64,000 nt of DNA, taken from contig CAVZQZ010000009.1 in assembly GCA_963777565.1 (NCBI GenBank), positions 124,001 through 188,000 on the forward strand, written 5' to 3'. A program made the position numbers and the translations under genes. This document shows positions 53,164 to 61,083 of this stretch, in pieces. Each line of letters begins with the position of its first letter. The stretch's first letter is position 1. The DNA comes from CALMEC01 sp963777565. Lineage in GTDB: Bacteria > Actinomycetota > Thermoleophilia > Miltoncostaeales > Miltoncostaeaceae. The notes under the pieces were generated by a model. That model was not told the DNA's origin, made no database searches, and saw nothing but the letters and a program-made list of their open reading frames with translations.

Positions 53164-53415
53164 TCACCGCCGGTCTGCCGGGATCTCTTTGAGTGATCGC
53201 AAGCGGACCGGCGTGTCCAACGTCGCGACGTCCGGGTTCGGCGGCGCCGGTCGCCAGGCCAATGCCGCGTCGTGCCCGTCGCGAGGCTCACCCACGATCC
53301 GCACCACCCGAGGAAGATCCCATCCCCGCTCCACCCCGAACGACCCCGCTCCGCCCCGGCCGCGCCGGCGTCGCGCCGCCCGTGTCAGGGGTCCCGAACG
53401 CGAGAACCCCGGCAA
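53164..53415 (-). other. Open frame of uncertain status in the 366-base gap before the PAP2 gene
   Basis: The minus strand has an 83-codon frame whose second half reads WDLPRVVRIVGEPRDG and ends LRSLKEIPADRR, with plausible protein composition but lower third-position GC than neighbours. No family is recognised. Otherwise 53,117-53,482 holds only the PAP2 promoter. Confidence 0.25.
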
Positions 53416-53469
53416 ACATTGGGGACGAGGTTTGGGGTCATCCCCGATTCCGGCGTCAAAGCCGCTTCA

Positions 53470-53475
53470 TATCGT
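53470..53475 (+). promoter_or_regulatory. -10 box TATCGT of a leaderless-type promoter (PAP2 gene)
   Basis: TATCGT, seven bases, then the ATG at 53,483. No Shine-Dalgarno sequence is present. Confidence 0.5.
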
Positions 53476-53482
53476 GGCCGCC

Positions 53483-54334
53483 ATGAGATGGCGACTGTTC
53501 TCACATCCCGGGATCCGCGAGATCGCGGTGTTCGCCCTGGCGCTGGTCGCCTACCAGGCGACCAGGGCACTGTCGATCGGCAGCTCTCGGGACGCGTTCG
53601 CCCACTCCTGGAACGTCGTCGGGGTGGAGAAGGCCGCGGGCATCTTCGTCGAGCCCGTGATCCAGGCGTGGGCGCTCGGGCACACGAACCTCGTCGAGGC
53701 GCTCAACACCGCGTACCTGGCACTGCATCTGCCGGTCACGATCGCGTTCTTCGTCTGGCTGTACCGGTGTCGCCCGTTGGTGTATCCCATGGTGCGCTCG
53801 ATGTTCATCGCGGCCAACGCGATCGCGGCGCTCGTATTCGTGGTGTTCCCCGCCGCTCCCCCGCGCCTCCTCCGGGGGGCGGGTCTGGTCGACACCCTCG
53901 AGACGGTGAGCAACGTCGACCTGCACGGTGGACGCCTGAGCGGCTGGTTCAACCCGTATGCCGCCGTCCCGTCGATGCACTTTGGGTACGCCCTCGTTGT
54001 CGGCGTCACCATCGCCCTTCTCGTGCGCAGGCCCGTCTGGCGCGTGCTGGGACTCGCCTACCCGCTGTTCGTGCTCTTGATGATCGTCGCCACGGGAAAC
54101 CACTTCCTCCTGGACGCGGCGGCAGGAGCCGTGGTTGTCGGCCTCGCGGTCGGCGCGACCGCGCTCTGGAACCGCCGCGCCCGCTGGAGCGAACCCCGAC
54201 GTGCCGCGACGACGCGCGGCCGGCCCCCCGAGCCGGTCGAGGCTGCCACCGCCGGACCCGGGGCCCGGTTCGAGACACCGCGGGACCGGCCGGCCGTACC
54301 GGCACTCGTTGCCTCCTCCGAGTGCCTGCGGTAA
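53483..54334 (+). CDS. PAP2/Aur1-type membrane phosphatase-like protein
   Basis: A 283-residue protein with about six membrane helices. Motifs of the phosphatidic acid phosphatase superfamily are visible: FNPYAAVPSMHFGYAL (the S-x-H motif) and ATGNHFLLDAAAG (the final H-x-x-x-D). This arrangement is that of the Aur1/Ipt1-like inositolphosphotransferase group, so it may transfer or hydrolyse a lipid phosphate. The C-terminal 60 residues are a Pro/Arg-rich tail. ATG 53,483 is supported by the hydrophobic start and the -10 box seven bases upstream. Confidence 0.85.
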   Translation: MRWRLFSHPGIREIAVFALALVAYQATRALSIGSSRDAFAHSWNVVGVEKAAGIFVEPVIQAWALGHTNLVEALNTAYLALHLPVTIAFFVWLYRCRPLVYPMVRSMFIAANAIAALVFVVFPAAPPRLLRGAGLVDTLETVSNVDLHGGRLSGWFNPYAAVPSMHFGYALVVGVTIALLVRRPVWRVLGLAYPLFVLLMIVATGNHFLLDAAAGAVVVGLAVGATALWNRRARWSEPRRAATTRGRPPEPVEAATAGPGARFETPRDRPAVPALVASSECLR

Positions 54335-54453
54335 CGTACCGGCGTTGGACGGGGCGGCATCGGTCGCCCTCGGAGGGGAGTATCCCGCCCAGCGCTTCCG
54401 TCGTCATTCCGGTCACCCGACCCGGCGGAGCCGGCAGCACACTGCCAGGGAGA

Positions 54454-54487
54454 GACCTCCGGCTGAACCACGAGCAGCCGGGAGGTC
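54454..54487 (+). promoter_or_regulatory. Leader hairpin hiding the ribosome binding site of the usp gene
   Basis: GACCTCC (54,454-54,460) pairs with GGAGGTC (54,481-54,487), and GGCT (54,461-54,464) with AGCC (54,476-54,479), leaving one bulged G and an 11-nt loop. The right arm is the Shine-Dalgarno GGAGGT, six bases before the ATG at 54,493. Opening by heat, a protein or a ligand would be needed for efficient translation (inference). Confidence 0.55.
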
Positions 54488-54492
54488 GTTGC

Positions 54493-55275
54493 ATGGAACC
54501 GTTCGAACGTGCCGTCGCGGTCGTCGACCCTGGCGGCGGCGACATCCCCGTCCGGCAGGCCGCGGCCGTCGCCGGCGCAGCGGGCCGGGTTCACGTCGTC
54601 GCGATCGCGGACATCGCCGCGGCGGCGCAGGCGGGCTTCGTCGCCGTGCACGCGGCCACGCAGATCCGTGACGAGGCGGCCCGCGCGCTCCGGCACGCCG
54701 TCCAAGGACACGCGGTGGCGTCGGAACACGTGCTCGCCGGACGCCCGGTCGCGTCGGTCCTCGCGCGAATCCGCGACAGCGAGGCGACTCTGCTCGCGGT
54801 TGGCGCGAGCACCCCTCGACGTGCGGCGGGCGTCCTCCTGGGAGACGTCGCGAGCACGCTGCTGCGGGACGCGCCGTGCTCGATGCTCCTTGCTCGCGCG
54901 CCCACGGAGGAATGGCCCGGGCGTATCCTCGTTGGCGTCGACGGGTCCCCGCAGGGGTATGCGGCGCTTCGGATCGCCCGGCGCCTCGCGAGCCGCCTCG
55001 CAGCGTCGCTCGTGGTGCTCATCGCCACCGGCGGGAAACGAGTCGACGCCGCCCGGTTGCGCGATACGCATCCCGATGCCACCTTCGACGAACGGTCCCC
55101 GGTCGCGGCACTTCAGGATCATTCGCGCGACGCCGGCCTGATCGTGGTCGGCAGCCGCGGTCTGCACGGGTTCCGGGCGGTGGGCAGCGTCAGCGAACGC
55201 GTCGCACACCGCGCCCACTGCGCAGTGCTCGTCACACGCGGACTCAGCCTCGGCAACGGGGGTGGGTACGGATGA
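54493..55275 (+). CDS. Tandem-domain universal stress protein
   Basis: A 260-residue protein with two UspA-like domains. Domain 2 (from about residue 140) has the nucleotide-binding signature: VGVDGSPQGYAALRIA, then VGSRGLHGFRAVGSVSERV (G-2x-G-9x-G-S). Domain 1 has a degenerate version (GASTPRRAAGVLLGD). Two-domain Usp proteins are common in actinobacteria and respond to hypoxia or envelope stress. The stop overlaps the terC ATG, and translation start is probably controlled by the leader hairpin. Confidence 0.87.
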   Translation: MEPFERAVAVVDPGGGDIPVRQAAAVAGAAGRVHVVAIADIAAAAQAGFVAVHAATQIRDEAARALRHAVQGHAVASEHVLAGRPVASVLARIRDSEATLLAVGASTPRRAAGVLLGDVASTLLRDAPCSMLLARAPTEEWPGRILVGVDGSPQGYAALRIARRLASRLAASLVVLIATGGKRVDAARLRDTHPDATFDERSPVAALQDHSRDAGLIVVGSRGLHGFRAVGSVSERVAHRAHCAVLVTRGLSLGNGGGYG

Positions 55276-56240
55276 GCGGCGACGCTGTCACATGGGCCCT
55301 CTTCGGCATCGTCGTCGTCGGACTTCTCGTCGTGGACCTCCTCATGTTCGGTCGTGGCGCAAGCGTCATCAGCTTCCGGCGGGCCGCCGTGTGGAGCGGG
55401 ATCTGGACCGTCGTCGGCCTCGTTTTCGCCGCCGCCGTCTGGGCGCTGCGCGGCGGGCCGGCCGGCAACGAGTACCTCGCCGGCTACCTCATCGAGAAGA
55501 GCCTCTCGATCGACAACCTCTTCGTCTTCGCCGTCATCTTCAGCTACTTCGGGGTGCCCGCCATCCACCAGCGCAAGGTGATCTTCTGGGGCATCGTCGG
55601 CGCCGTCCTGCTGCGGGGCGTCTTCATCTTCGCGGGCGCCGCGCTGCTCGACGCGGTGCACTGGATGATCTACGTCTTCGGGGCTTTTCTCGTGCTCACC
55701 GGCATCAGGATGGCCCGCCACTCGGAGGTCGAGATTCATCCAGAGCGCAACCCGGTGCTGCGACTCCTCCGCCGCGTCGTGCCGATGACGAGCGAGCATC
55801 ACGGATCGCGCTTCCTGGTGCGGATCGACGGCCGGCGGCTGGCGACCCCGCTCGTCGCGGCGTTCGTGCTCGTCGCGGCGTTCGACGTGGTGTTCGCGAT
55901 CGACTCGATTCCTGCGATCTTCGCCGTCACCGACGACACGTTCGTGGTCTACGCGGCAAACGCGATGTCGCTGCTCGGGCTCACCGCCCTCTATTTCCTA
56001 CTCGCCGGCATGATTCAGCGCTTCGAGTACCTGCACATCGGGCTTGCAGTCATTCTGGTCTTCATCGGGGCGAAGATGCTCCTGAGCGGCGTGTACCACA
56101 TCCCGATCGGGCTCTCGCTCCTGGTGATCGTCGTCGCGCTCGGCGCCGCGATCGGCGCGTCGCTATGGCACTCGCGGCCCGACCGGGAGGCTCCCGCCCC
56201 GAGACCCTCCCCCACTCCCGCGGACGACAGGGCGGGATGA
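55272..56240 (+). CDS. TerC family membrane protein
   Basis: A 322-residue protein with about nine membrane helices. The TerC/Alx signatures are present: EKSLSIDNLFVFAVIF, with the conserved Asp-Asn, and FAIDSIPAIFAVTDD. Members export Mn2+ (Alx/MntY type) or give tellurite resistance. A GGTACGG sequence precedes the ATG, which overlaps the usp stop. No Mn-sensing yybP-ykoY riboswitch is visible upstream. Confidence 0.9.
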   Translation: MSGDAVTWALFGIVVVGLLVVDLLMFGRGASVISFRRAAVWSGIWTVVGLVFAAAVWALRGGPAGNEYLAGYLIEKSLSIDNLFVFAVIFSYFGVPAIHQRKVIFWGIVGAVLLRGVFIFAGAALLDAVHWMIYVFGAFLVLTGIRMARHSEVEIHPERNPVLRLLRRVVPMTSEHHGSRFLVRIDGRRLATPLVAAFVLVAAFDVVFAIDSIPAIFAVTDDTFVVYAANAMSLLGLTALYFLLAGMIQRFEYLHIGLAVILVFIGAKMLLSGVYHIPIGLSLLVIVVALGAAIGASLWHSRPDREAPAPRPSPTPADDRAG

Positions 56241-56341
56241 GTGGCCCGCGCGTTCGATAAAGTCGCGGACCCCTCCGAGCGCCACACAGGAGCCCCGCCT
56301 TCGAATTCTCCGAGCTCGCCGTCGTCCTCCTCGCCCTCACG

Positions 56342-57505
56342 GTGGCGGGGCTCGTCGGTGTGCGTCTCGGGTTTTCGGCGATCCCCCTCTACATCGGCGC
56401 CGGGATCATCTTGGGGCCGGGCGAGCCGGTCGTGCTGCACGTCGTCACGCCGACCGAGGGCACGCAGCTGCTCTCGGACCTCGGGATCGTCCTGCTGCTG
56501 TTCTTCCTGGGGCTCGAGTTCTCGCTCGAACGGCTGACCCAGGCCAGGCGCTCGACCATCGTCGGCGGAACGATCGATCTCGCCATCGCCGGCGGCGGGG
56601 CGCTCGCGCTCTCCCTGATCCTTCTCGGCCCTGGCGCCGAGGCGGTGATCCTCGCCGGGCTGATCTACGTGTCCTCGAGCGCGGTCATCACGCGGGCGCT
56701 GTTCGACTTCCGCCGGCTGGCCGATCCCGAGACGGACCTCGTGCTCGGCGTGCTCGTCTTCGAAGACGTGGCCATCGCGCTGTTCCTGGGGGTCGCCGCC
56801 GCGCTCGCAACCGGAAGCGACGCGAGTCCCGCCGGAATCGCCGCAACCGCGGCGATCGCGCTGCTGGTCGTCGGCGCCTTCCTCGCTGCAAGCAAGTACT
56901 CGCCCCGGATCTTCGATCGCTACGCGCCCCGGCTCGAACGGGAACAGTTGCTCCTGCTGACCCTCACCATCGCGATCGGCTCCGCGGCGATCGCCGAGGG
57001 AGCGGGCCTGTCCGAGGCGATCGGTGCCCTGCTGGCAGGTGTGCTCTTGTCCGGCAGCCACCTGCGGGACCAGATCGAGCAGGAGCTCCTGGGACTGCGC
57101 GATTTCGCTGCGGGCGTCTTCTTCTTCTCGTTCGGCCTCGGAGTGGATCTCGGGGAGACAAACCTCGTGTGGACATGGCTGCTGGCCGCGATCCCGATCG
57201 GCGTCGCGACCAAGATGATCGGGGGCTTCATGGCCGGTCAGGCCACGGGCCTCACCCGCGCCCGGAGCTTCAATGCCGGCACGGCGCTCGTCGCCCGTGG
57301 CGAGTTCACGATCATCCTCTCGCAGCTCGCCGCCGCTGGCGTCGCTCTCGACGCGAGCTTTCGGGAGCGGATCGAGCCGTTCGCCGGGGTGTTCGTCGTG
57401 GCGACAACCGTCATCGGGGTGCTATTCATGAAGGAGTCCCGCCGCATCGGCCGTGCGATCTTCGCCGGCGCGCGAGGGATACAACGTCAACCAAGGAGCC
57501 GGTAA
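56342..57505 (+). CDS. Cation/proton antiporter, KhtU-like (start codon missing)
   Basis: A CPA2-type antiporter of about 400 residues with about 12 helices. It has GAGIILGPGEP, FFLGLEFSLERL, EGAGLSEAIGALLAGVLLSG, and FNAGTALVARGEFTIIL. With the KhtT-like protein encoded next, it is probably a K+/H+ antiporter. GTG 56,342 is the first usable start, but the first helix already begins in the same frame at about 56,300 (FEFSELAVVLLALT). An AGGAG lies at 56,288-56,292, so the codon at proper spacing is TTC (56,300). Either a base is wrong or an unusual start is used. Confidence 0.85.
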   Translation: MAGLVGVRLGFSAIPLYIGAGIILGPGEPVVLHVVTPTEGTQLLSDLGIVLLLFFLGLEFSLERLTQARRSTIVGGTIDLAIAGGGALALSLILLGPGAEAVILAGLIYVSSSAVITRALFDFRRLADPETDLVLGVLVFEDVAIALFLGVAAALATGSDASPAGIAATAAIALLVVGAFLAASKYSPRIFDRYAPRLEREQLLLLTLTIAIGSAAIAEGAGLSEAIGALLAGVLLSGSHLRDQIEQELLGLRDFAAGVFFFSFGLGVDLGETNLVWTWLLAAIPIGVATKMIGGFMAGQATGLTRARSFNAGTALVARGEFTIILSQLAAAGVALDASFRERIEPFAGVFVVATTVIGVLFMKESRRIGRAIFAGARGIQRQPRSR

Positions 57506-58003
57506 ATGCGTGAGGTGCGCGAGACGCGCCTTCCAGGCGTCGGAACGAAGTTCGCGATGGAGACCCACCGCGGCGAGACTCTCTCCCTTGTCGTCCACAC
57601 CGACGGCCTTCGCGAGCTCTACCACCGCGAGGACCCCGACGAGGAGCCGTATCGGATCGCCCTGAACGACGACGAGGCGCGACAGGTCGGCGCCCTCCTC
57701 GGCGGGGTGATCTACCGGCCACAGCTCGTGCAGGACCTCGAGATGGCGCTCGGCGACCTCGTCGTCGAGTGGATCGAGCTCCCGGCTGACAGCCCGCTGG
57801 TCGGGCTGACGGTCATGACCTGCCGCATCCGCCGCGAGACCGGGTCGACGATCATCGCCATCCTCCGGCGCGGCGGGGCGATGGCCATGCCCCACCCCGA
57901 CGAGGTGCTTCAGGCCGGCGACGTCCTCGTCGTCATCGGAAAGCCAGATGTGTTCCCCGTCATCCGGCGGCTCGTCGCCGAAGGCCCGCCGAACGGCGAC
58001 TAG
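57506..58003 (+). CDS. KhtT-like TrkA-C domain regulator
   Basis: A 165-residue soluble protein. The N-terminal part (MREVRETRLPGVGTKFAM) and the C-terminal RCK-C/TrkA-C domain (AILRRGGAMAMPHPDEVLQ; GDVLVVIGKPD) match KhtT, which gates the KhtU antiporter and, in known cases, binds c-di-AMP. The ATG follows AAGGAGC and lies next to the antiporter stop, which makes the pairing clear. Confidence 0.87.
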   Translation: MREVRETRLPGVGTKFAMETHRGETLSLVVHTDGLRELYHREDPDEEPYRIALNDDEARQVGALLGGVIYRPQLVQDLEMALGDLVVEWIELPADSPLVGLTVMTCRIRRETGSTIIAILRRGGAMAMPHPDEVLQAGDVLVVIGKPDVFPVIRRLVAEGPPNGD

Positions 58004-58018
58004 CGGACGGGCCGGGCA

Positions 58019-58069
58019 CCTCCCGGCGGCGCGGCGCCCCGTCCCCGGATGCGCCACGCCGCCGGGAGG
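58019..58069. terminator. Perfect 13-bp inverted repeat between khtT and ahcY
   Basis: CCTCCCGGCGGCG (58,019-58,031) pairs with CGCCGCCGGGAGG (58,057-58,069) with a 25-nt loop that can fold further. It lies between convergent genes, so it probably terminates both. No T-tract. Confidence 0.65.
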
Positions 58070-58077
58070 GACGATCC

Positions 58078-59532
58078 TCAGTAGCGGTAGTGGTCCGGCT
58101 TGAAGGGCCCTTCCGGAGACACGCCGATGTAGTCGGCCTGCTCCGGCGTGAGGGCCGTCAGCTTGACGCCCAGGGCGTCGAGGTGCAGCCGTGCGACTTT
58201 CTCGTCGAGATGCTTCGGCAGCGTGTACACCTGACGGCCGTACGCGGCGTTCTTCGTGAACAGCTCGATCTGCGCGATCGTCTGGTTGGTGAACGAGTTC
58301 GACATGACGAAGCTCGGGTGCCCCGTCGCGTTTCCGAGGTTCAGCAGCCGCCCCTCCGACAGCACGATGATCGCGTGGCCGTCGGGGAACACCCACTTGT
58401 CGACCTGCGGCTTGATGTTGATGCGCTCGACGCCGTCGTAGGCGGCAAGGCCGGCCATGTCGATCTCGTTGTCGAAATGGCCGATGTTTCCGACGATGGC
58501 CTGGTGCTTCATCCGCGCCATGTGGTCAGCGGTGACGATGTCCTTGTTGCCCGTCGCGGTGATGAAGATGTCCCCGGTCTCGACGACGTCGTCGAGGGTC
58601 TTGACGTCGTAGCCCTGCATGGCCGCCTGGAGCGCGCAGATCGGGTCGATCTCGGTCACCACCACCCGGGCGCCCTGCCCGCGCAGCGACTCGGCGCATC
58701 CCTTGCCGACGTCGCCGAAGCCGCAGATCACCGCCACTTTGCCGCCGATCATGACGTCGGTCGCCCGGTTGATCCCGTCGATCAGCGAATGCCGGCACCC
58801 GTAGAGGTTGTCGAACTTCGACTTCGTCACCGAGTCGTTGACGTTGATCGCCGGGAACAGGAGCTCCTCGCGCTCGGCGAGCTGGTAGAGGCGGTGCACC
58901 CCGGTCGTCGTCTCCTCCGTCACGCCCTTGATCCCGGCCGCGATGTTCGTCCAGCGCCGCGGGTCCTCCTCGAGGGATCGGGTGAGAAGCTCGAGGATGA
59001 CGCGGAACTCCTCGGAGTCGGCCGTGGCAGGGCTCGGAACACGGCCGGCGCGCTCGTACTCCACGCCCTTGTGCACGAGCAGCGTGGCGTCGCCGCCGTC
59101 GTCGAGGATCATGTTGGGGCCGCCGCCGTCTGGCCACACGAGCGCCTTTTCGGTGCACCACCAGTACTCCTCGAGCGTCTCGCCCTTCCATGCGAACACC
59201 GGCACTCCTCGGGGGTCGTCCGGCGTCCCGTCCGGGCCGACCGCGACGGCGGCGGCGGCATGATCCTGCGTCGAGAAGATGTTGCAGCTGACCCACCGCA
59301 CCTGGGCACCGAGGGCGACGAGCGTCTCGATCAGGACCGCCGTCTGGATCGTCATGTGCAGCGATCCCATGATGCGGGCGCCCTTGAGGGGCTGGGACGC
59401 GCCGAACTCACGGCGTGTGGCCATGAGCCCCGGCATCTCGTGCTCGGCGAGCTGGATCTCCTTGCGACCGAACTCGGCGAGCGAGAGGTCGGCCACCTTG
59501 AAGTCTGCAGCGGGCTGGGCAACGGTCGTCAT
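58078..59532 (-). CDS. ahcY: Adenosylhomocysteinase
   Basis: A 484-residue NAD-dependent enzyme splitting S-adenosylhomocysteine, needed for SAM-dependent methylation. Motifs: SLHMTIQTAVLIETL, SCNIFSTQDHAAAA, the NAD site CGFGDVGKGCAESLRG, VGNIGHFDNEIDM, and the C-terminal KPDHYRY with the Lys and Tyr that reach the NAD of the next subunit. The long bacterial insert is present. ATG 59,532 follows GAGGAG. A leader of about 75 nt follows a possible -10 TAACGT (59,616-59,621, minus). I found no SAH riboswitch core in it. Confidence 0.96.
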   Translation of the reverse strand: MTTVAQPAADFKVADLSLAEFGRKEIQLAEHEMPGLMATRREFGASQPLKGARIMGSLHMTIQTAVLIETLVALGAQVRWVSCNIFSTQDHAAAAVAVGPDGTPDDPRGVPVFAWKGETLEEYWWCTEKALVWPDGGGPNMILDDGGDATLLVHKGVEYERAGRVPSPATADSEEFRVILELLTRSLEEDPRRWTNIAAGIKGVTEETTTGVHRLYQLAEREELLFPAINVNDSVTKSKFDNLYGCRHSLIDGINRATDVMIGGKVAVICGFGDVGKGCAESLRGQGARVVVTEIDPICALQAAMQGYDVKTLDDVVETGDIFITATGNKDIVTADHMARMKHQAIVGNIGHFDNEIDMAGLAAYDGVERINIKPQVDKWVFPDGHAIIVLSEGRLLNLGNATGHPSFVMSNSFTNQTIAQIELFTKNAAYGRQVYTLPKHLDEKVARLHLDALGVKLTALTPEQADYIGVSPEGPFKPDHYRY

Positions 59533-59739
59533 GCGATCTCCTCGGAAGCGGCGGTCGAACACGCCCGGGGCGGCTGCCCCGCGGGGCTCACGGCACGCGG
59601 GACGCGCAGCCGTCAACGTTAGCAAGCGGCCCCCCGCGCGGGTCCCGAACCCGCGCACGGACGGTTCGATGATCCAAGCCCTTCCCGGCGGCGTACCACG
59701 GGGCGTAATCCACTCCCGCACATCAGGGAAAGGAGCTTC

Positions 59740-61056
59740 ATGCGACGCAGAACACTTCCGCTCGTGGCATTCGGCGCCCTCGCCGTCGCCGCCGGGCCCT
59801 CCATCGCAGCCGCCGCAGACCAGGGAAGCGTGCGCTTCCTCCACGCCGCGCCCGGTGCGCCCGCAGTCGACATCTACGTGAACGGCGACAAGGCGGTCGC
59901 TCATCTGGGCCGGGGTAAGATCACCCGGTACCTCGACCTGGACGCCGGCGTGTACCGGTATGCCATCCGCCCCGCCGGCGCACCGAAGCGGGCGAACACG
60001 ATCGTGCTGTCGGGGCAGTTGCGGGTGTCGGCGGACAAGGTCGCGACCGTCGCGGTCACCGACAAGGTCGCCGGACCCCAGCTCAAGGTGCGCGTCATCC
60101 CCGACGCCGCCGAGCGCCCCTTCGGCGCGGCGAAGGTTCGCGTCGCCCACTTGTCGGCCGACACCCCCGCCGTGGACGTCGTCGTGAAGGGCGCCGGCAA
60201 GGTCGTCTCGCGCCTGCGGTTCCCGAACCAGTCGCCGTACCTCACGCTCCCCGCGGGCACGTACACGTTCTTCGTGCGTCCGGCGGGAACGGCCGTCAAC
60301 GCCATCACGCTTCGCAACGTGAAGGTGAAGGCGGGAAGCAACTACACGGCCTGGGCCATCGGCGCGCTCACGCCGCGCCGCGGTGAACTCGGCCTGCGCG
60401 GCGCCGTCACCGAGGACCGGCTGCCCACGCGGTACGACCGAACGCAGCTCCGCGTGCTGCACGCTTCGCCGGGGGCGCCCAACGTCGACGTGTACGTGAA
60501 CGGCGCGAAGGCGATCCCGAACCTCCCGTTCGGAAGCGCGGCACCTGACGACGGCTCGTACCTCAAGCTGCCGTCCGGCACCGCCACCGTCGCGATCCGC
60601 GCGGCCGGCGCCGACCCCGCATCCGCCCCGGTCTTCTCCGCCGACCTCACGCTCCCGCCGCAGGCGACGGTGACCGCAGCGGCCCGCGGGCAGCTCTCCA
60701 ACACCACGTTCACGGTGTCGCCCTACGTCGACGATGTCTCGCCCACCGCCGGAAAGGCTCGCGTGACGGTGGTGCATCTGTCGCCGAACACGCCGGCCGT
60801 GGACGTCTACGCAAACGCCGCCGACACCTCGGGTTCGCCGGCGGTCAGCGCGTTGGCCTACCCCGGCGCGTCCTCGTCGCTGCTCGTCCCCGCGGCCAGG
60901 TACACCTTCGGGGTGACGGTCAGCGGCTCCAAGGCGGTGGCGCTGCCCGTCGGGCCCGCCGTGCTCGCGAAGAACTCCGCGAGCGTCGTGTACGCCATCG
61001 GTCTCCTCGGTGGCTCGCCCACGCTGCAGGCCAAGCTCCTCACCACCAAGCTCTAG
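59740..61056 (+). CDS. Exported protein of four DUF4397 repeats
   Basis: A 438-residue secreted protein: signal peptide (residues 1 to about 26, ending SIAAAAD) and four related beta-rich units. They start at VRFLHAAPGAPAVDIYVNG, VRVAHLSADTPAVDVVVKG, LRVLHASPGAPNVDVYVNG and VTVVHLSPNTPAVDVYA. Each has the H-x-(S/A)-x-x-x-P-x-V-D pattern of DUF4397. Function is unknown; cell-surface adhesion or sugar binding is a guess. A strong AAAGGAG site precedes the ATG. There is no sorting signal or C-terminal anchor. Confidence 0.88.
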   Translation: MRRRTLPLVAFGALAVAAGPSIAAAADQGSVRFLHAAPGAPAVDIYVNGDKAVAHLGRGKITRYLDLDAGVYRYAIRPAGAPKRANTIVLSGQLRVSADKVATVAVTDKVAGPQLKVRVIPDAAERPFGAAKVRVAHLSADTPAVDVVVKGAGKVVSRLRFPNQSPYLTLPAGTYTFFVRPAGTAVNAITLRNVKVKAGSNYTAWAIGALTPRRGELGLRGAVTEDRLPTRYDRTQLRVLHASPGAPNVDVYVNGAKAIPNLPFGSAAPDDGSYLKLPSGTATVAIRAAGADPASAPVFSADLTLPPQATVTAAARGQLSNTTFTVSPYVDDVSPTAGKARVTVVHLSPNTPAVDVYANAADTSGSPAVSALAYPGASSSLLVPAARYTFGVTVSGSKAVALPVGPAVLAKNSASVVYAIGLLGGSPTLQAKLLTTKL

Positions 61057-61082
61057 CCGACGTTCCTCGACTCCGGGTCGGC
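61056..61082. terminator. Short hairpin between convergent genes
   Basis: GCCGAC (61,056-61,061) pairs with GTCGGC (61,077-61,082) around a 15-nt loop in the 27-base gap between two convergent stops. A weak candidate terminator. Confidence 0.35.
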
Positions 61083-61083
61083 G

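Noticed and set aside
55200..55275. Mn-sensing yybP-ykoY riboswitch before terC
   Set aside because: terC overlaps the usp gene and there is no leader of its own.
59533..59640. SAH riboswitch upstream of ahcY
   Set aside because: The leader has a GC-rich hairpin and a ribosome site, but I could not find the conserved core of the SAH riboswitch.
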